Source of the DNA: Thalassospiraceae bacterium LMO-JJ14
GTDB taxonomy: Bacteria; Pseudomonadota; Alphaproteobacteria; Rhodospirillales; Casp-alpha2
Direction: 5' to 3'
DNA: 64,000 nt
Assembly (NCBI GenBank): GCA_021555105.2
Contig: CP134604.1
Location: 124,001-188,000 of the forward strand
Shown here: piece by piece, positions 9,628-18,891 of the stretch
Layout of the letters: each line of letters begins with the position of its first letter
Numbering within the stretch: position 1 is the stretch's first letter
Translations under genes and position numbers: made by a program
Notes under the pieces: model-generated
Databases searched by the model: none
The model's input: only the letters and a program-made list of their open reading frames with translations
Told to the model about the DNA's origin: nothing

Positions 9628-11292
9628 ATGACCGACCGACTTTTAATTGCCGTAGCCCAGATCAACCCGACCGTCGGCGATATCGCCGGCAACACCGAAC
9701 TGATCGAACAATACGCCGCCGATGCGCATGCCATGGGCGCGGATCTGGTGGTCGTGCCGGAACTGGCGATGTCCGGTTATCCGCCCGAGGATCTGGTCCT
9801 CAAGGAAGCTTTTCAGGATCGGATCGAAAGCGCCGTCACCGCCCTTGCCGGGCGCATGGGGGACAAGAATTTCCCGGCGATGCTGGTCGGTGCGCCGTGG
9901 CGGGTCGACGGCAAACTCTACAATGCCGCGCTGTTGCTCGACGCCGGCGCGGTCAAACACATCCGGCTCAAGCACGAACTGCCGAATTACGGCGTGTTCG
10001 ACGAAAAACGCGTCTTTGCGCAAGGCCCGCTGCCGGGGCCGATCCCGTTCCGGGACGTGCGCCTCGGCGTCATGGTGTGCGAGGACCTGTGGTTCCCCGA
10101 CGTTGCCGAATGCCTGCAGGAAAGCGGCGCCGAAATCCTGATTTCGCTGAACGGCTCGCCATTCGACGTCAACAAGGTCGATGTGCGCCTGAATACCGCT
10201 ATTGAGCGGGTCACCGAAACCGGGCTTGCCTCGCTTTATGTCAATCAGGTCGGCGGTCAGGACGAACTGGCCTTCGACGGCGGTTCGTTCGTCGTCAATG
10301 CCGACTACAAGATGGTGATGCGCGCACCGTTCTGGCGCGAGGCCCTGGTGATGACGGAATGGGTACGCGGCGAAGACGGCTGGGCATGCAGCGAAACCGA
10401 TACGCAGCCGAGCCTGGGCATGGAAGAGAACGTCTATCAGGCGATGACGCTGGGTTTGCGCGATTATGTCACCAAGAACGGCTTTCCGGGTGTCGTCATC
10501 GGTCTGTCGGGCGGCATCGACAGCGCGCTCAGCGCGGCCGTCGCCGTCGATGCGCTGGGCGCGGACAAGGTGCTGTCCGTGATGATGCCATCGCCCTATA
10601 CGTCCGAAGAAAGCCTGGAAGATGCCACCCAATGCGCCGACTTGCTCGGCATCCGGCTCGAAAGCATCAACATCGGCCCGGCCATGCAGGCCTTCGATCA
10701 GATGCTGGCGCCGGTCTTCGAGGGCCGAGAGCCCGACATCACCGAGGAAAACATCCAGGCGCGGGCGCGCGGTCTGCTTTTGATGGGCATGTCCAACAAG
10801 CTCGGCCACATGGTGCTGACGACCGGCAACAAATCGGAAATGTCGGTCGGCTATGCGACGCTGTACGGCGACATGTGCGGCGGCTATTCGGTGCTCAAGG
10901 ATGTCTACAAGACGACCGTGTTCCAGCTGTCGTACTGGCGTAACGCACACCGTCCGCCGGGCGCGATGGGGCCCGAGGGTATGGTCATCCCCGAACGCAT
11001 CATCACCAAGCCGCCGTCGGCGGAGCTGCGCCCGGACCAGAAGGACGAGGATTCGCTGCCGCCCTATGACGCGCTCGACGGCATTCTCCGTGCCCTGATC
11101 GAAGAGGAAAAATCGGTCGACGAGGCCGTGCAGCGGGGCTACGACATCGACACCGTGAAGCGCATATGGAAGCTTCTCGACCGGGCCGAATACAAGCGCC
11201 GTCAGGCCCCGCCCGGCGTCAAGATCACCGAACGCGCCTTCGGCCGGGACCGCCGCTATCCGATCACCAACGGGTTTACGAAGCAGATCTGA
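9628..11292 (+). CDS. nadE: Glutamine-dependent NAD+ synthetase
   Basis: It amidates nicotinate adenine dinucleotide to NAD+ using glutamine-derived ammonia and ATP, the last step of NAD synthesis. The 554-residue two-domain form is visible: an N-terminal nitrilase domain (Glu in PELAMSGYPPED, Lys in KHELPNYGVF, Cys in MVCEDLWFPD) and a C-terminal synthetase with the PP-loop SGGIDSAL. The stop codon overlaps the cysS start by one base (TGATG), so the two are translationally coupled. Confidence 0.94.
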   Translation: MTDRLLIAVAQINPTVGDIAGNTELIEQYAADAHAMGADLVVVPELAMSGYPPEDLVLKEAFQDRIESAVTALAGRMGDKNFPAMLVGAPWRVDGKLYNAALLLDAGAVKHIRLKHELPNYGVFDEKRVFAQGPLPGPIPFRDVRLGVMVCEDLWFPDVAECLQESGAEILISLNGSPFDVNKVDVRLNTAIERVTETGLASLYVNQVGGQDELAFDGGSFVVNADYKMVMRAPFWREALVMTEWVRGEDGWACSETDTQPSLGMEENVYQAMTLGLRDYVTKNGFPGVVIGLSGGIDSALSAAVAVDALGADKVLSVMMPSPYTSEESLEDATQCADLLGIRLESINIGPAMQAFDQMLAPVFEGREPDITEENIQARARGLLLMGMSNKLGHMVLTTGNKSEMSVGYATLYGDMCGGYSVLKDVYKTTVFQLSYWRNAHRPPGAMGPEGMVIPERIITKPPSAELRPDQKDEDSLPPYDALDGILRALIEEEKSVDEAVQRGYDIDTVKRIWKLLDRAEYKRRQAPPGVKITERAFGRDRRYPITNGFTKQI

Positions 11293-12635
11293 TGAACAAA
11301 GACCCCATCCAGATTCACGACACCCTGACGCGTAACAAACGTCCGTTCGTCCCCATCGACGCCGACAATGTGCGGATGTACGTGTGCGGGCCGACGGTCT
11401 ACGACCTGGCGCACGTCGGCAATGCGCGGCCGATCGTCGTCTTCGACGTGATGGCGCGGCTTTTGCGTCACGTCTATGGCGCGGAACACGTGACGTACGT
11501 GCGCAACATCACGGACATCGACGACAAGATCAACGCGCGCGCGCATGAACGCGGCATCCCGATCCGCGAACTGACGGAAGAAACCGTCAAGGTCTTCCAT
11601 GACGATATCGCCCTGCTCGGCGCTTTACCGCCGGACCATGAGCCGCGGGCCACCGAAACCATCGATGAGATGCAATCGATGATCGCGGACCTGATCGCGT
11701 CAGGCCACGCCTATGAGGCGGCAGGCCATGTGCTGTTCCGGGTACAATCCATGCCCGAATACGGCCGGCTTTCCAGACGCAATCAGGATGAACTGATCGC
11801 CGGTGCGCGGGTCGAGGTCGCCCCTTACAAGGAAGACCCGCGCGACTTCGTTCTGTGGAAACCGTCCGACCCGGAAAAGGGAGAGCCCGGCTGGGACAGC
11901 GACTGGGGCTTCGGGCGGCCCGGCTGGCACATCGAATGCTCGGCGATGAGCGAGAAGCATCTGGGCAAGGTGTTCGACATTCACGGCGGCGGGCTGGACC
12001 TGATCTTTCCGCACCACGAAAACGAAATCGCCCAGTCGCGCTGCGCGCACGGCACCGACGTCATGGCGAATTACTGGATGCACAACGGCTATCTGATGGC
12101 CGAAGGCGAGAAGATGTCGAAGTCGCTCGGCAACTTCTACACCGTCAACGAGCTGCTGCAGGAATTCCCCGGCGAGGCGATCCGGCTGTTATTGCTGAAA
12201 ACCCACTACCGCCAGCCGCTCGACTTCACCAAGGAAGGTCTCGCCGATGCGAAACGGGAACTGGACGGCTGGTATCGGCTCAAGGCGGACGGCGGCGAAG
12301 TGCCGGCGGGCCTGATTGATGCGCTATGCGACGACTTGAATACGCCGGGCGCCATCACCGTGCTCAGAGGGGCGAGCAACGACCCGTCAACCCTGACGGC
12401 CGGCGCGAATTTCCTCGGCCTTCTGCAACAAGACCCCGAAGACTGGTTCAAGTGGCAGCCGAAATCCGCCGAGGGTGGGCTGACGGACGCCGAGATCGAC
12501 GCCAAAATCGACGCCCGCACCGAAGCCCGCAAGAACAAGGACTTCGCGACCTCGGACGCGATCCGCGACGAGTTGCAGGCGGCGGGGGTCATCCTCGAAG
12601 ACGGCGCCGGCGGCACCACCTGGCGGCGCGGCTGA
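11292..12635 (+). CDS. cysS: Cysteinyl-tRNA synthetase
   Basis: A class I aminoacyl-tRNA synthetase that charges tRNA-Cys. The 447-residue protein has the Zn/Cys-binding CGPTVYDLAHVGN region with the HVGN form of the HIGH motif, further Zn ligands in WHIECSAMS and FPHHENE, and the KMSKS loop (GEKMSKSLGN). The frame is open upstream to 11166 inside nadE, but the ATG at 11292 begins the normal N-terminus (MNKDPIQIHDTLTRNK) and overlaps the nadE stop. The protein is slightly short at the C-terminus compared with the E. coli enzyme but appears complete. Confidence 0.94.
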   Translation: MNKDPIQIHDTLTRNKRPFVPIDADNVRMYVCGPTVYDLAHVGNARPIVVFDVMARLLRHVYGAEHVTYVRNITDIDDKINARAHERGIPIRELTEETVKVFHDDIALLGALPPDHEPRATETIDEMQSMIADLIASGHAYEAAGHVLFRVQSMPEYGRLSRRNQDELIAGARVEVAPYKEDPRDFVLWKPSDPEKGEPGWDSDWGFGRPGWHIECSAMSEKHLGKVFDIHGGGLDLIFPHHENEIAQSRCAHGTDVMANYWMHNGYLMAEGEKMSKSLGNFYTVNELLQEFPGEAIRLLLLKTHYRQPLDFTKEGLADAKRELDGWYRLKADGGEVPAGLIDALCDDLNTPGAITVLRGASNDPSTLTAGANFLGLLQQDPEDWFKWQPKSAEGGLTDAEIDAKIDARTEARKNKDFATSDAIRDELQAAGVILEDGAGGTTWRRG

Positions 12636-12640
12636 TCTGA

Positions 12641-12689
12641 CGCCCCTCTCCCTCGGGAGAGGGTGGCGCGAAGCGCCGGGAGAGGGGTG
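12641..12689. repeat. CCCTCTCC/GGAGAGGG palindromic intergenic repeat, probable bidirectional terminator
   Basis: Three short alternating palindromes (CCCCTCTCCC, TCGGGAGAGGG, GGCGCGAAGCGCC, GGGAGAGGGG) can fold into nested hairpins between the convergent cysS and formyltransferase genes. This form is common among dispersed intergenic repeats of high-G+C proteobacteria. There is no T-run, so a role as terminator is inferred from position. Confidence 0.6.
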
Positions 12690-12694
12690 TCCGG

Positions 12695-13294
12695 TTACCC
12701 GAACGCCCGGTAGCGCCGGACGATCTCTTCCTCGCTCAGATCGGCCTCGATCTCCTGTAGCCGCTCGGCTTCGGCCCGCGTGCGGGCAACGCCGGTCCAC
12801 GGCTCGACGCCGCTCGGCAAGGGCTCGTCATTCGTCGCCATGTGCGGCGCATAGTCCGCAAACAGCTGCAGGACCTGCTTGAAAGCCTCGATCTCCAGTT
12901 CCTGGAATTTCGCGCCGTCCGGCACGGGAAAGCGCCGGACCTCGACGATCGGACCGGTATCCACCTTGTCCGCCATCTCATGCAGCGTGACGCCGAAAGT
13001 CCTGGCGCCGTCGTAAACCGCAAACCCGGCCACGTAGCTGCCGGGGTATTCGGGCGGGCCGGGATGAAAATTGTAAGCCGGTCCTTCGAGTGCCGCCAAA
13101 ACCGCTTTGGGAACGATAACGGACGTCAGGAAGGCGATCAGGCGAACCCCGTGAAGACCGGCGTTCACGGCTGAAAGCAGGGCATCCTTATCAAACGCCG
13201 GGACCACATCGAGGGATGGGTTGTGCTGACGCAGCATCCCGCTCAAGTGCGGGGCTTCGACCTCTCCGGTCAATAAAATGATTCGTTCAGGCAT
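12695..13294 (-). CDS. Formyltransferase-fold protein (PurN/Fmt-like)
   Basis: A 199-residue protein with the N-formyltransferase signature: catalytic Asn-His in NFHPGPPEYPGS and Asp in DKVDTGPIV, with VTLHEM between. Only the catalytic domain is present, and the N-terminus (RIILLTGEVEAPHL) departs from canonical PurN, which usually begins with a Gly-rich SGxGSN motif. It may therefore be a sugar-nucleotide or methionyl-type formyltransferase or a stand-alone hydrolase-like homologue. It is isolated between convergent and divergent neighbours, so context gives no substrate. Confidence 0.75.
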   Translation of the reverse strand: MPERIILLTGEVEAPHLSGMLRQHNPSLDVVPAFDKDALLSAVNAGLHGVRLIAFLTSVIVPKAVLAALEGPAYNFHPGPPEYPGSYVAGFAVYDGARTFGVTLHEMADKVDTGPIVEVRRFPVPDGAKFQELEIEAFKQVLQLFADYAPHMATNDEPLPSGVEPWTGVARTRAEAERLQEIEADLSEEEIVRRYRAFG

Positions 13295-13518
13295 GGCACA
13301 AAGCTAGCATGCACCGGGCAAACCGAGTAGAGTATTCATGTGTGAACGTCCGAAGCGGAATTAATCCGTAGTGGATGCGATAGAATTGCCCGCCTATAAG
13401 GGTTCATTGTGCCAGAGGGTGACGGAACTGTAATAACAGCACCTTAAACGCTGTCCAGTTACGTTCGTAGTCTGAATTCTGTTCAGTGAAACCGGGCCAA
13501 GAGCAACAATAGAACATA

Positions 13519-15828
13519 ATGGCGAACGAAGCAGATATCGACGGCGGAAACGCTCCCAAGGCCTACCTGGACCTCGTACGAACCCTCACCCACGAGGTTC
13601 GGACACCCCTCAGCACCATCATCGGCTTTGCCGACATGATCGAGAACGAGATGCTGGGTCCGCTCGGCAATCACCGCTATCGCGATTATGCCGAGGACAT
13701 TCACAAAGCGGCCCGGGTAATCCTCGAAACCCTGGATGACATCTCGCAGCCGGCCCACTTTGCACACTACAAGGAAGCCGAAGAAGACTTCCGCCACCTG
13801 ATCGAGCTTGCCCCGGATCTGATCTGTATCTGCCGCGACGGACGCATTGAACTGATCAATCCCGCCGGTGCCGGCATGCTCGGCGTCTGGCCCATCGAAA
13901 CCCTGAAAGACCGGTTGCTGTACGATTTCATCCATCCGGATTTTCAAAGCACGATCAGCCCGGACCTGAAAGACCTGGCAAAGGAAAAGCTCAGGGTGCC
14001 GATAAAACTGCGCAGGAGCGATGAGCTTTCCGTTGATGTCGAAATCGCCGCCCTGCCCTATAAAGCGACCGGCACGAACGACAGCGACGCGGTCATGGTC
14101 ATTGCCCGCGATGTCACGGAACGAAACCGCGCCCTGTCCGCCGTCCAGCAACGCGAGGAAAACCTTCAGCTGGTCCTGGATGCCGTTGCCGACGGCATCG
14201 TAACCGTCGATCAAACCGGCCGCATCGAACTGGCCAACGCGGCCATCGAACGGATGTTCGGCAGCAATGCCGAGACCCTGATAGACCAGCACATCGGCGT
14301 ACTTATCCCGGCGTTTGAGAACGCGACATCGCAGACATTCCTGATAAAAAGGGAACCTCACGATGACGATTTCGGTCTTGAACAAGAAAATGAAATGACC
14401 GGCCGTCATGTTGACGGTCATGACATTCCTGTCGAGGTCGTTTTCACGGAGTCGTCCAGTGCCGGCAGGCAGCGCTATATCGGCGCCATTCGCGATATTA
14501 CGGCGCGCAAGAATTACGAGAACCGGCTCAGGACCATGGCGACCCGGGATGAACTGACGGGGCTAGCCAACCGCAACCTGCTGGGCGAGCGCCTGTCCGA
14601 CGCCATGAAGCGAACCGATGCGAACGGCGGCAACCTGGCCTTGATCTATGTCGACCTGGATCAGTTTCAAAACATCAACGACGCCTTCGGCCACGAGGTC
14701 GGCGACCAGGTCATTCAGATGGCCAGTCACCGGCTGCAATCGTGCGCCCGTGACGGCGACACCATCGCCCGTGTCGGCGGGGACGAATTCCATATTCTGA
14801 TGCCGGGTGTTTCCGGCGAAGAGGAAGCCGCCTCCCTGGCCGGTGACCTGCTGGTGGCATTATCGATCCCCTATGACATCGATGGCCGGGAAATCTTTTC
14901 ATCCGCCAGTATCGGCGTCGGTACGTATCCGGCACACGCTGCGACACTGTCGGAATTGATGCGCAACGTCGATACCGCCGCCAACAATGCGAAAAGGGAC
15001 GGCCGCGCGAATTACAAGATATACACGCCGCGCATGTCGGAAGAAGTGCACCGCCGCGTCGATCTTGGCCACCAGCTCAGACGCGCGCTGGAGAACGACG
15101 AGCTGACCCTGAATTATCAGGCCAAGGTCGATCTGTCGTCGCAACGGATTGTCGGCGCCGAAGCACTGCTGCGCTGGTCGAACGAGAACCTGGGCTTCGT
15201 ATCGCCGGCGGAATTCATCCCCATCGCCGAGGAAACGGGGCTGATCGTGCCGATCGGCGAATGGGTCTTGCATACCGCCTGCCGGGAAGCGGCGGAGTGG
15301 AAAACCACGGACGGCTTGCGCCCGCAGGTCGCGGTTAACCTGTCGGCCTTGCAGTTTCTGCATGGCGACCTGATCTCGCGCGTCACCAGCAGTCTCGCCG
15401 ATTCCGGTCTCGACCCTGAAAACCTGGACCTCGAACTGACGGAAAGTCTTCTCGTCGAACGCCCGGACGAAACCATTCACACGCTGAAAATTTTAAAGAA
15501 CAAGGGGATTACGATCTCCATGGACGACTTCGGGACCGGCTACTCGTCGCTCAGTTACCTGACGCGATTCCCGCTGGATTCCCTCAAGGTTGACCGTGCC
15601 TTCGTGACAGACCTGCCTGACGACCGCGATGCCGTCGTCGTGGTCCGCGCCATCGTCGGCATGGCCAAGCAGCTGGATTTGCATATTGTCGCCGAAGGGA
15701 TCGAAACCGAACGGCAGATGGAATTTTTGCACGGGCTGGGCTGTCATACCGGGCAGGGGTATTTGTTTTCGAAGCCTGTCAGCAATGCCCAGTTCAAGGA
15801 ACTGTTGCTGGCCCGTGCCGCCGAATAA
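13519..15828 (+). CDS. HisKA-PAS-PAS-GGDEF-EAL cyclic-di-GMP signalling protein
   Basis: A 769-residue soluble protein predicted to make and/or break cyclic di-GMP. From the N-terminus: a histidine-kinase dimerisation-like helix pair with an H-box (LTHEVRTPLSTIIGFADMI, about residues 18-36), two PAS domains (about 90-210 and 215-340), a GGDEF domain with intact GGDEF (about 420), and an EAL domain with intact EAL (about 548), DDFGTGYSS and the downstream Glu (VAEGIE). No HATPase domain follows the H-box, so it cannot autophosphorylate as a kinase; the helix pair may dimerise or accept phosphate. There is no transmembrane segment. The ATG lacks a strong ribosome-binding site. Both output motifs being intact, the net activity cannot be predicted. 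Confidence 0.9.
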   Translation: MANEADIDGGNAPKAYLDLVRTLTHEVRTPLSTIIGFADMIENEMLGPLGNHRYRDYAEDIHKAARVILETLDDISQPAHFAHYKEAEEDFRHLIELAPDLICICRDGRIELINPAGAGMLGVWPIETLKDRLLYDFIHPDFQSTISPDLKDLAKEKLRVPIKLRRSDELSVDVEIAALPYKATGTNDSDAVMVIARDVTERNRALSAVQQREENLQLVLDAVADGIVTVDQTGRIELANAAIERMFGSNAETLIDQHIGVLIPAFENATSQTFLIKREPHDDDFGLEQENEMTGRHVDGHDIPVEVVFTESSSAGRQRYIGAIRDITARKNYENRLRTMATRDELTGLANRNLLGERLSDAMKRTDANGGNLALIYVDLDQFQNINDAFGHEVGDQVIQMASHRLQSCARDGDTIARVGGDEFHILMPGVSGEEEAASLAGDLLVALSIPYDIDGREIFSSASIGVGTYPAHAATLSELMRNVDTAANNAKRDGRANYKIYTPRMSEEVHRRVDLGHQLRRALENDELTLNYQAKVDLSSQRIVGAEALLRWSNENLGFVSPAEFIPIAEETGLIVPIGEWVLHTACREAAEWKTTDGLRPQVAVNLSALQFLHGDLISRVTSSLADSGLDPENLDLELTESLLVERPDETIHTLKILKNKGITISMDDFGTGYSSLSYLTRFPLDSLKVDRAFVTDLPDDRDAVVVVRAIVGMAKQLDLHIVAEGIETERQMEFLHGLGCHTGQGYLFSKPVSNAQFKELLLARAAE

Positions 15829-15920
15829 ATCGCGCATGCCCCTAAGTGCTTGAGCATTCGGGCCATTTTGGGCATTCTCGGCGCGTTTTTCCGCTTCGCC
15901 ATAAATAAAGACCGAAAATC

Positions 15921-17525
15921 ATGACCGAGAACCGCGTCTACCTGTTCGATACCACGCTGCGCGACGGTGCGCAGACCCAGGGTGTTGATTTCAATCCCGC
16001 CGACAAGGAACTGATTGCGCGCGAACTTGATAACATCGGCCTCGATTACATCGAAGGCGGCTGGCCCGGCGCCAACCCGACCGACAACAGTTTTTTCGGC
16101 AATCCGCCGAAGCTGAAACGTGCCAAGCTGACGGCCTTCGGCATGACGCGCCGCGCCGGGCGCAGTGCCGACAATGATCCGGGTCTGACGGCGATCCTCG
16201 AGCCCGATGTGCCGTGTGTCTGCATGGTCGGGAAATCGTGGGATTTTCATGTCGACGTGGCACTCGAAATCGAGCACGCGGAAAATATCCGCATGATTGC
16301 CGATAGCGTCGCGCTTGCGAAAACCCGCAAGGATGAGGTCATGTACGACGCCGAGCACTTCTTCGACGGCTACAAGTCGAACCCGGATTTTGCCCTGGCA
16401 TGCCTGAAAGCGGCATACGATAACGGCGCGCGCTGGGTCGTGCTGTGCGACACCAACGGCGGCACCTTGCCGCATGAAATATCCCGCATCGTCGGCGAAG
16501 TCACCGAGCACATTCCCGGCAGCCATGTCGGCATCCACGCACATAACGATACCGGCAACGCCATCGCCAATTCCCTGGCCGCCGTTGTCGCCGGTGCCCG
16601 TCAGGTTCAAGGCACGCTGAACGGCCTCGGCGAACGCTGCGGCAATGCCGATCTGATTGCGATCATTCCGTCGCTGACCGTGAAAATGGGGTTCGAGACC
16701 AACGTCCGCCCGGAAGACATGAAACAGCTGACGCACATTTCCCGGCTGCTCGACGAGCGGCTGAACCGCGCCCCCGCCAAGGGCGCGCCGTATGTCGGCG
16801 AGTCCGCCTTCGCGCACAAGGGCGGCCTGCACGTCTCGGCCGTCGAAAAAGACCCCAGAACGTACGAACATATCGACCCCGAACTTGTCGGCAATCATCG
16901 GCATATCGTGGTTTCGGATCAGTCGGGACGGTCCAATATCCTGGCGCGGTTCCGCGAAGTCGGCATCGAGGTCGACCCCAAGGACAAGCGCATCGGCCGC
17001 CTCGTCGAGGAGGTCAAGGAGAACGAGTTCAACGGTTATGCCTATGACGGCGCCGAGGCGAGCTTCGAGCTTCTGGCCAGGCGCGCGTTGGGTAGTGTAC
17101 CGGAATATTTCAAATGTTCGAATTTCCGCGTCATCGACGAGCGCCGCTGGGATTCCAACGGCAATCTGGTGACGTTGTCGGAAGCGACCGTCAAGCTCAC
17201 CGTCGGCGGCGAGGATCACATGACCGTGGCCGAGGGGAACGGCCCCGTGAACGCACTGGATGCGGCCATGCGCAAGGTGCTGACGCCGATCTATCCGACC
17301 CTCGAAGGGTTGCGCCTCGTCGACTACAAGGTGCGCATCCTGACCCCGGGTGACGGCACGCGCGCCATTACCCGCGTCATGATCGAAAGCGCGGACAGCG
17401 ACGGCGAACACTGGTCGACCGTCGGCGTTTCCGCCAACATCATCGATGCCTCCTATAACGCACTCCGCGACTCGCTGGTCTATCTGCTGTACCGGGATGG
17501 CGCGGAAGAACCTTCCGCCGACTGA
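15921..17525 (+). CDS. cimA: (R)-citramalate synthase
   Basis: It condenses pyruvate and acetyl-CoA to citramalate, the threonine-independent route to isoleucine. The 534-residue protein starts with the HMGL-like TIM-barrel motif FDTTLRDGAQTQGVDF, has the metal-site HAHNDTGNAIANS and the GERCGNADL signature, and ends with a LeuA dimer-type regulatory domain (LVDYKVRIL, TRVMIESADSDG). GWPGANPTD near residue 50 favours CimA over 2-isopropylmalate or homocitrate synthase. The trmJ gene starts 8 bp after it, so both are probably co-transcribed. Confidence 0.88.
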   Translation: MTENRVYLFDTTLRDGAQTQGVDFNPADKELIARELDNIGLDYIEGGWPGANPTDNSFFGNPPKLKRAKLTAFGMTRRAGRSADNDPGLTAILEPDVPCVCMVGKSWDFHVDVALEIEHAENIRMIADSVALAKTRKDEVMYDAEHFFDGYKSNPDFALACLKAAYDNGARWVVLCDTNGGTLPHEISRIVGEVTEHIPGSHVGIHAHNDTGNAIANSLAAVVAGARQVQGTLNGLGERCGNADLIAIIPSLTVKMGFETNVRPEDMKQLTHISRLLDERLNRAPAKGAPYVGESAFAHKGGLHVSAVEKDPRTYEHIDPELVGNHRHIVVSDQSGRSNILARFREVGIEVDPKDKRIGRLVEEVKENEFNGYAYDGAEASFELLARRALGSVPEYFKCSNFRVIDERRWDSNGNLVTLSEATVKLTVGGEDHMTVAEGNGPVNALDAAMRKVLTPIYPTLEGLRLVDYKVRILTPGDGTRAITRVMIESADSDGEHWSTVGVSANIIDASYNALRDSLVYLLYRDGAEEPSAD

Positions 17526-17533
17526 CCCGCCCC

Positions 17534-18280
17534 ATGAGCGGAAAAACCTTCGCGGTGGTGCTGGTCGAGCCGCAACTCGGCGAAAACATCGGCATGTGCG
17601 CACGCGCCATGTGGAACTGCGGCCTCGACGATCTGCGTCTCGTTCAGCCGCGTGACGGCTGGCCGTCCGAAAGTGCGCGCGCCGCCGCATCCGGCGCCGA
17701 TACGGTCATCGACAATGCCCGCGTCTTCGAAACCACCGCGGACGCCATCGCCGATCTCGACTTCGTCCTGGCGACAACCGCCAGACCGCGCGACATGACC
17801 AAGCCGGTCTTCACACCCGAAGCCGCCGCCCGGGACATGCGGACACGCCTGGACGGCGGACAACATACCGGTGTGCTGTTCGGCAAGGAAGCCTGGGGCC
17901 TCAACAACGATGACGTGGTTCTCGCCAACGCCATCCTGACGGTGCCGCTGAACCCGGCGTTCACCTCGCTCAATCTGGCCCAGGCGGTGCTTTTGATGAG
18001 TTACGAGTTCTACAAGCTGGACGACGAGACGCCGGCACACGAGCTGCGGATGCCGTCCGACACCCGCCCGGCCAACAAGGACGAGTTGAACCATCTGTAC
18101 GAACATCTTGAAAAAGAACTCGAAGGCGCCGGTTTTTTCACCTCCGCCGAGAAACGGCCGACGATGGTCCGAAGGCTGCGCAACATGCTCGGCCGTGCCG
18201 GCATGACGGAACAGGAAGTACGCATGTTCAGGGGCATCATCTCGGCGCTGACCCGGCGCAACCGGATCAAGCCGGACTGA
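17534..18280 (+). CDS. trmJ: TrmJ-like tRNA (Cm32/Um32) 2'-O-methyltransferase
   Basis: A 248-residue SPOUT-family RNA methyltransferase. Motif 1 is VEPQLGENIGMCARAMWNCG with the conserved Asn-Arg pair, motif 2 is FGKEAWGLNNDD, and motif 3 is VPLNPAFTSLNLAQAV, which forms the trefoil-knot SAM site. The C-terminal helical extension after about residue 165 matches the TrmJ group rather than TrmL or TrmH. The likely target is the ribose of residue 32 in tRNA, from family knowledge. It lies 8 bp downstream of cimA. Confidence 0.85.
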   Translation: MSGKTFAVVLVEPQLGENIGMCARAMWNCGLDDLRLVQPRDGWPSESARAAASGADTVIDNARVFETTADAIADLDFVLATTARPRDMTKPVFTPEAAARDMRTRLDGGQHTGVLFGKEAWGLNNDDVVLANAILTVPLNPAFTSLNLAQAVLLMSYEFYKLDDETPAHELRMPSDTRPANKDELNHLYEHLEKELEGAGFFTSAEKRPTMVRRLRNMLGRAGMTEQEVRMFRGIISALTRRNRIKPD

Positions 18281-18339
18281 CAAGATTTTTCGCATTAACC
18301 GCAGAGGCACAGAAAAGCCTTGGCTTCCTGCCTCTCCAC

Positions 18340-18367
18340 CGTCATTCCCGCGCAAGCGGGGATGACG
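18340..18367. repeat. CGTCATTCCCGC / GCGGGGATGACG palindromic repeat
   Basis: A 12-bp inverted repeat with a very short loop (cgtcattcccgc gcaa gcggggatgacg) sits between the convergent trmJ and GFA genes. It has the form of the dispersed REP-like elements seen in many proteobacteria and may stop transcription from both sides. Copies elsewhere in the genome cannot be checked here. Confidence 0.65.
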
Positions 18368-18406
18368 TACAGGTTTCGAATGAATATCTCTGTGGTCCAG
18401 CCGCCG

Positions 18407-18886
18407 CTATTTCCCAATCGCAGCGTTGAGGCGCGCCAGAGACTCTTCGGGCCAGTACGCCGGGCGATCATACGCTTCAGGCACCTGCGGCTTGCCGTCG
18501 CCGAGCACGACCCACGGCTGCTTGGTCGATGTATAGATATGAATATCCGGCGGCATGGCATCCGGATTCAGCAGCGCACCGACGCGGATGAAATTCACGG
18601 CGGGCCCGAGGCGGTTGTAATTGCTCCACACCGTGACGCGGCATTCCGGGCATCGCCAGTGGGTCTGTCCATGGCCGCTCGGCGACGGCACGGTGACCGC
18701 CACCGGTTGCCCTTCGATCAGTTCGACCCGGTCCGCCTCGATGAACGCGTTGAGCGCAAAGGCCGAACCGGTTTCGCGCTGACACCAGCGGCAATGGCAG
18801 CAATGCACGAACATCGGTGCGCCGTGCACCCGGTAGCGCACATGCCCGCAGGTGCATTTGCCTTCGTGTTCGGTGTCCGCGGTCAT
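18407..18886 (-). CDS. GFA-family protein (glutathione-dependent formaldehyde-activating enzyme-like)
   Basis: A 159-residue zinc protein of the GFA/CENP-V fold. The Cys ligands appear as CTCGHVRY, HCCHCRWCQRETGSAF and WRCPECRVTV. In the founding member the fold speeds S-hydroxymethylglutathione formation, but most family members have no proven reaction. The stop of coq7 lies just downstream on the same strand direction (5 bp from this start to the coq7 stop), so this gene is the last in a leftward run VTT-dsbB-coq7-GFA. Confidence 0.85.
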   Translation of the reverse strand: MTADTEHEGKCTCGHVRYRVHGAPMFVHCCHCRWCQRETGSAFALNAFIEADRVELIEGQPVAVTVPSPSGHGQTHWRCPECRVTVWSNYNRLGPAVNFIRVGALLNPDAMPPDIHIYTSTKQPWVVLGDGKPQVPEAYDRPAYWPEESLARLNAAIGK

Positions 18887-18891
18887 TGTGA

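Noticed and set aside
9643-10950. 435-codon reverse frame across nadE
   Set aside because: Shadow frame; nadE has all catalytic motifs on the other strand.
15744-17690. 648-codon reverse frame across cimA
   Set aside because: Shadow frame, His/Arg/Gln-rich, no start context; cimA and the GGDEF-EAL gene are certain.
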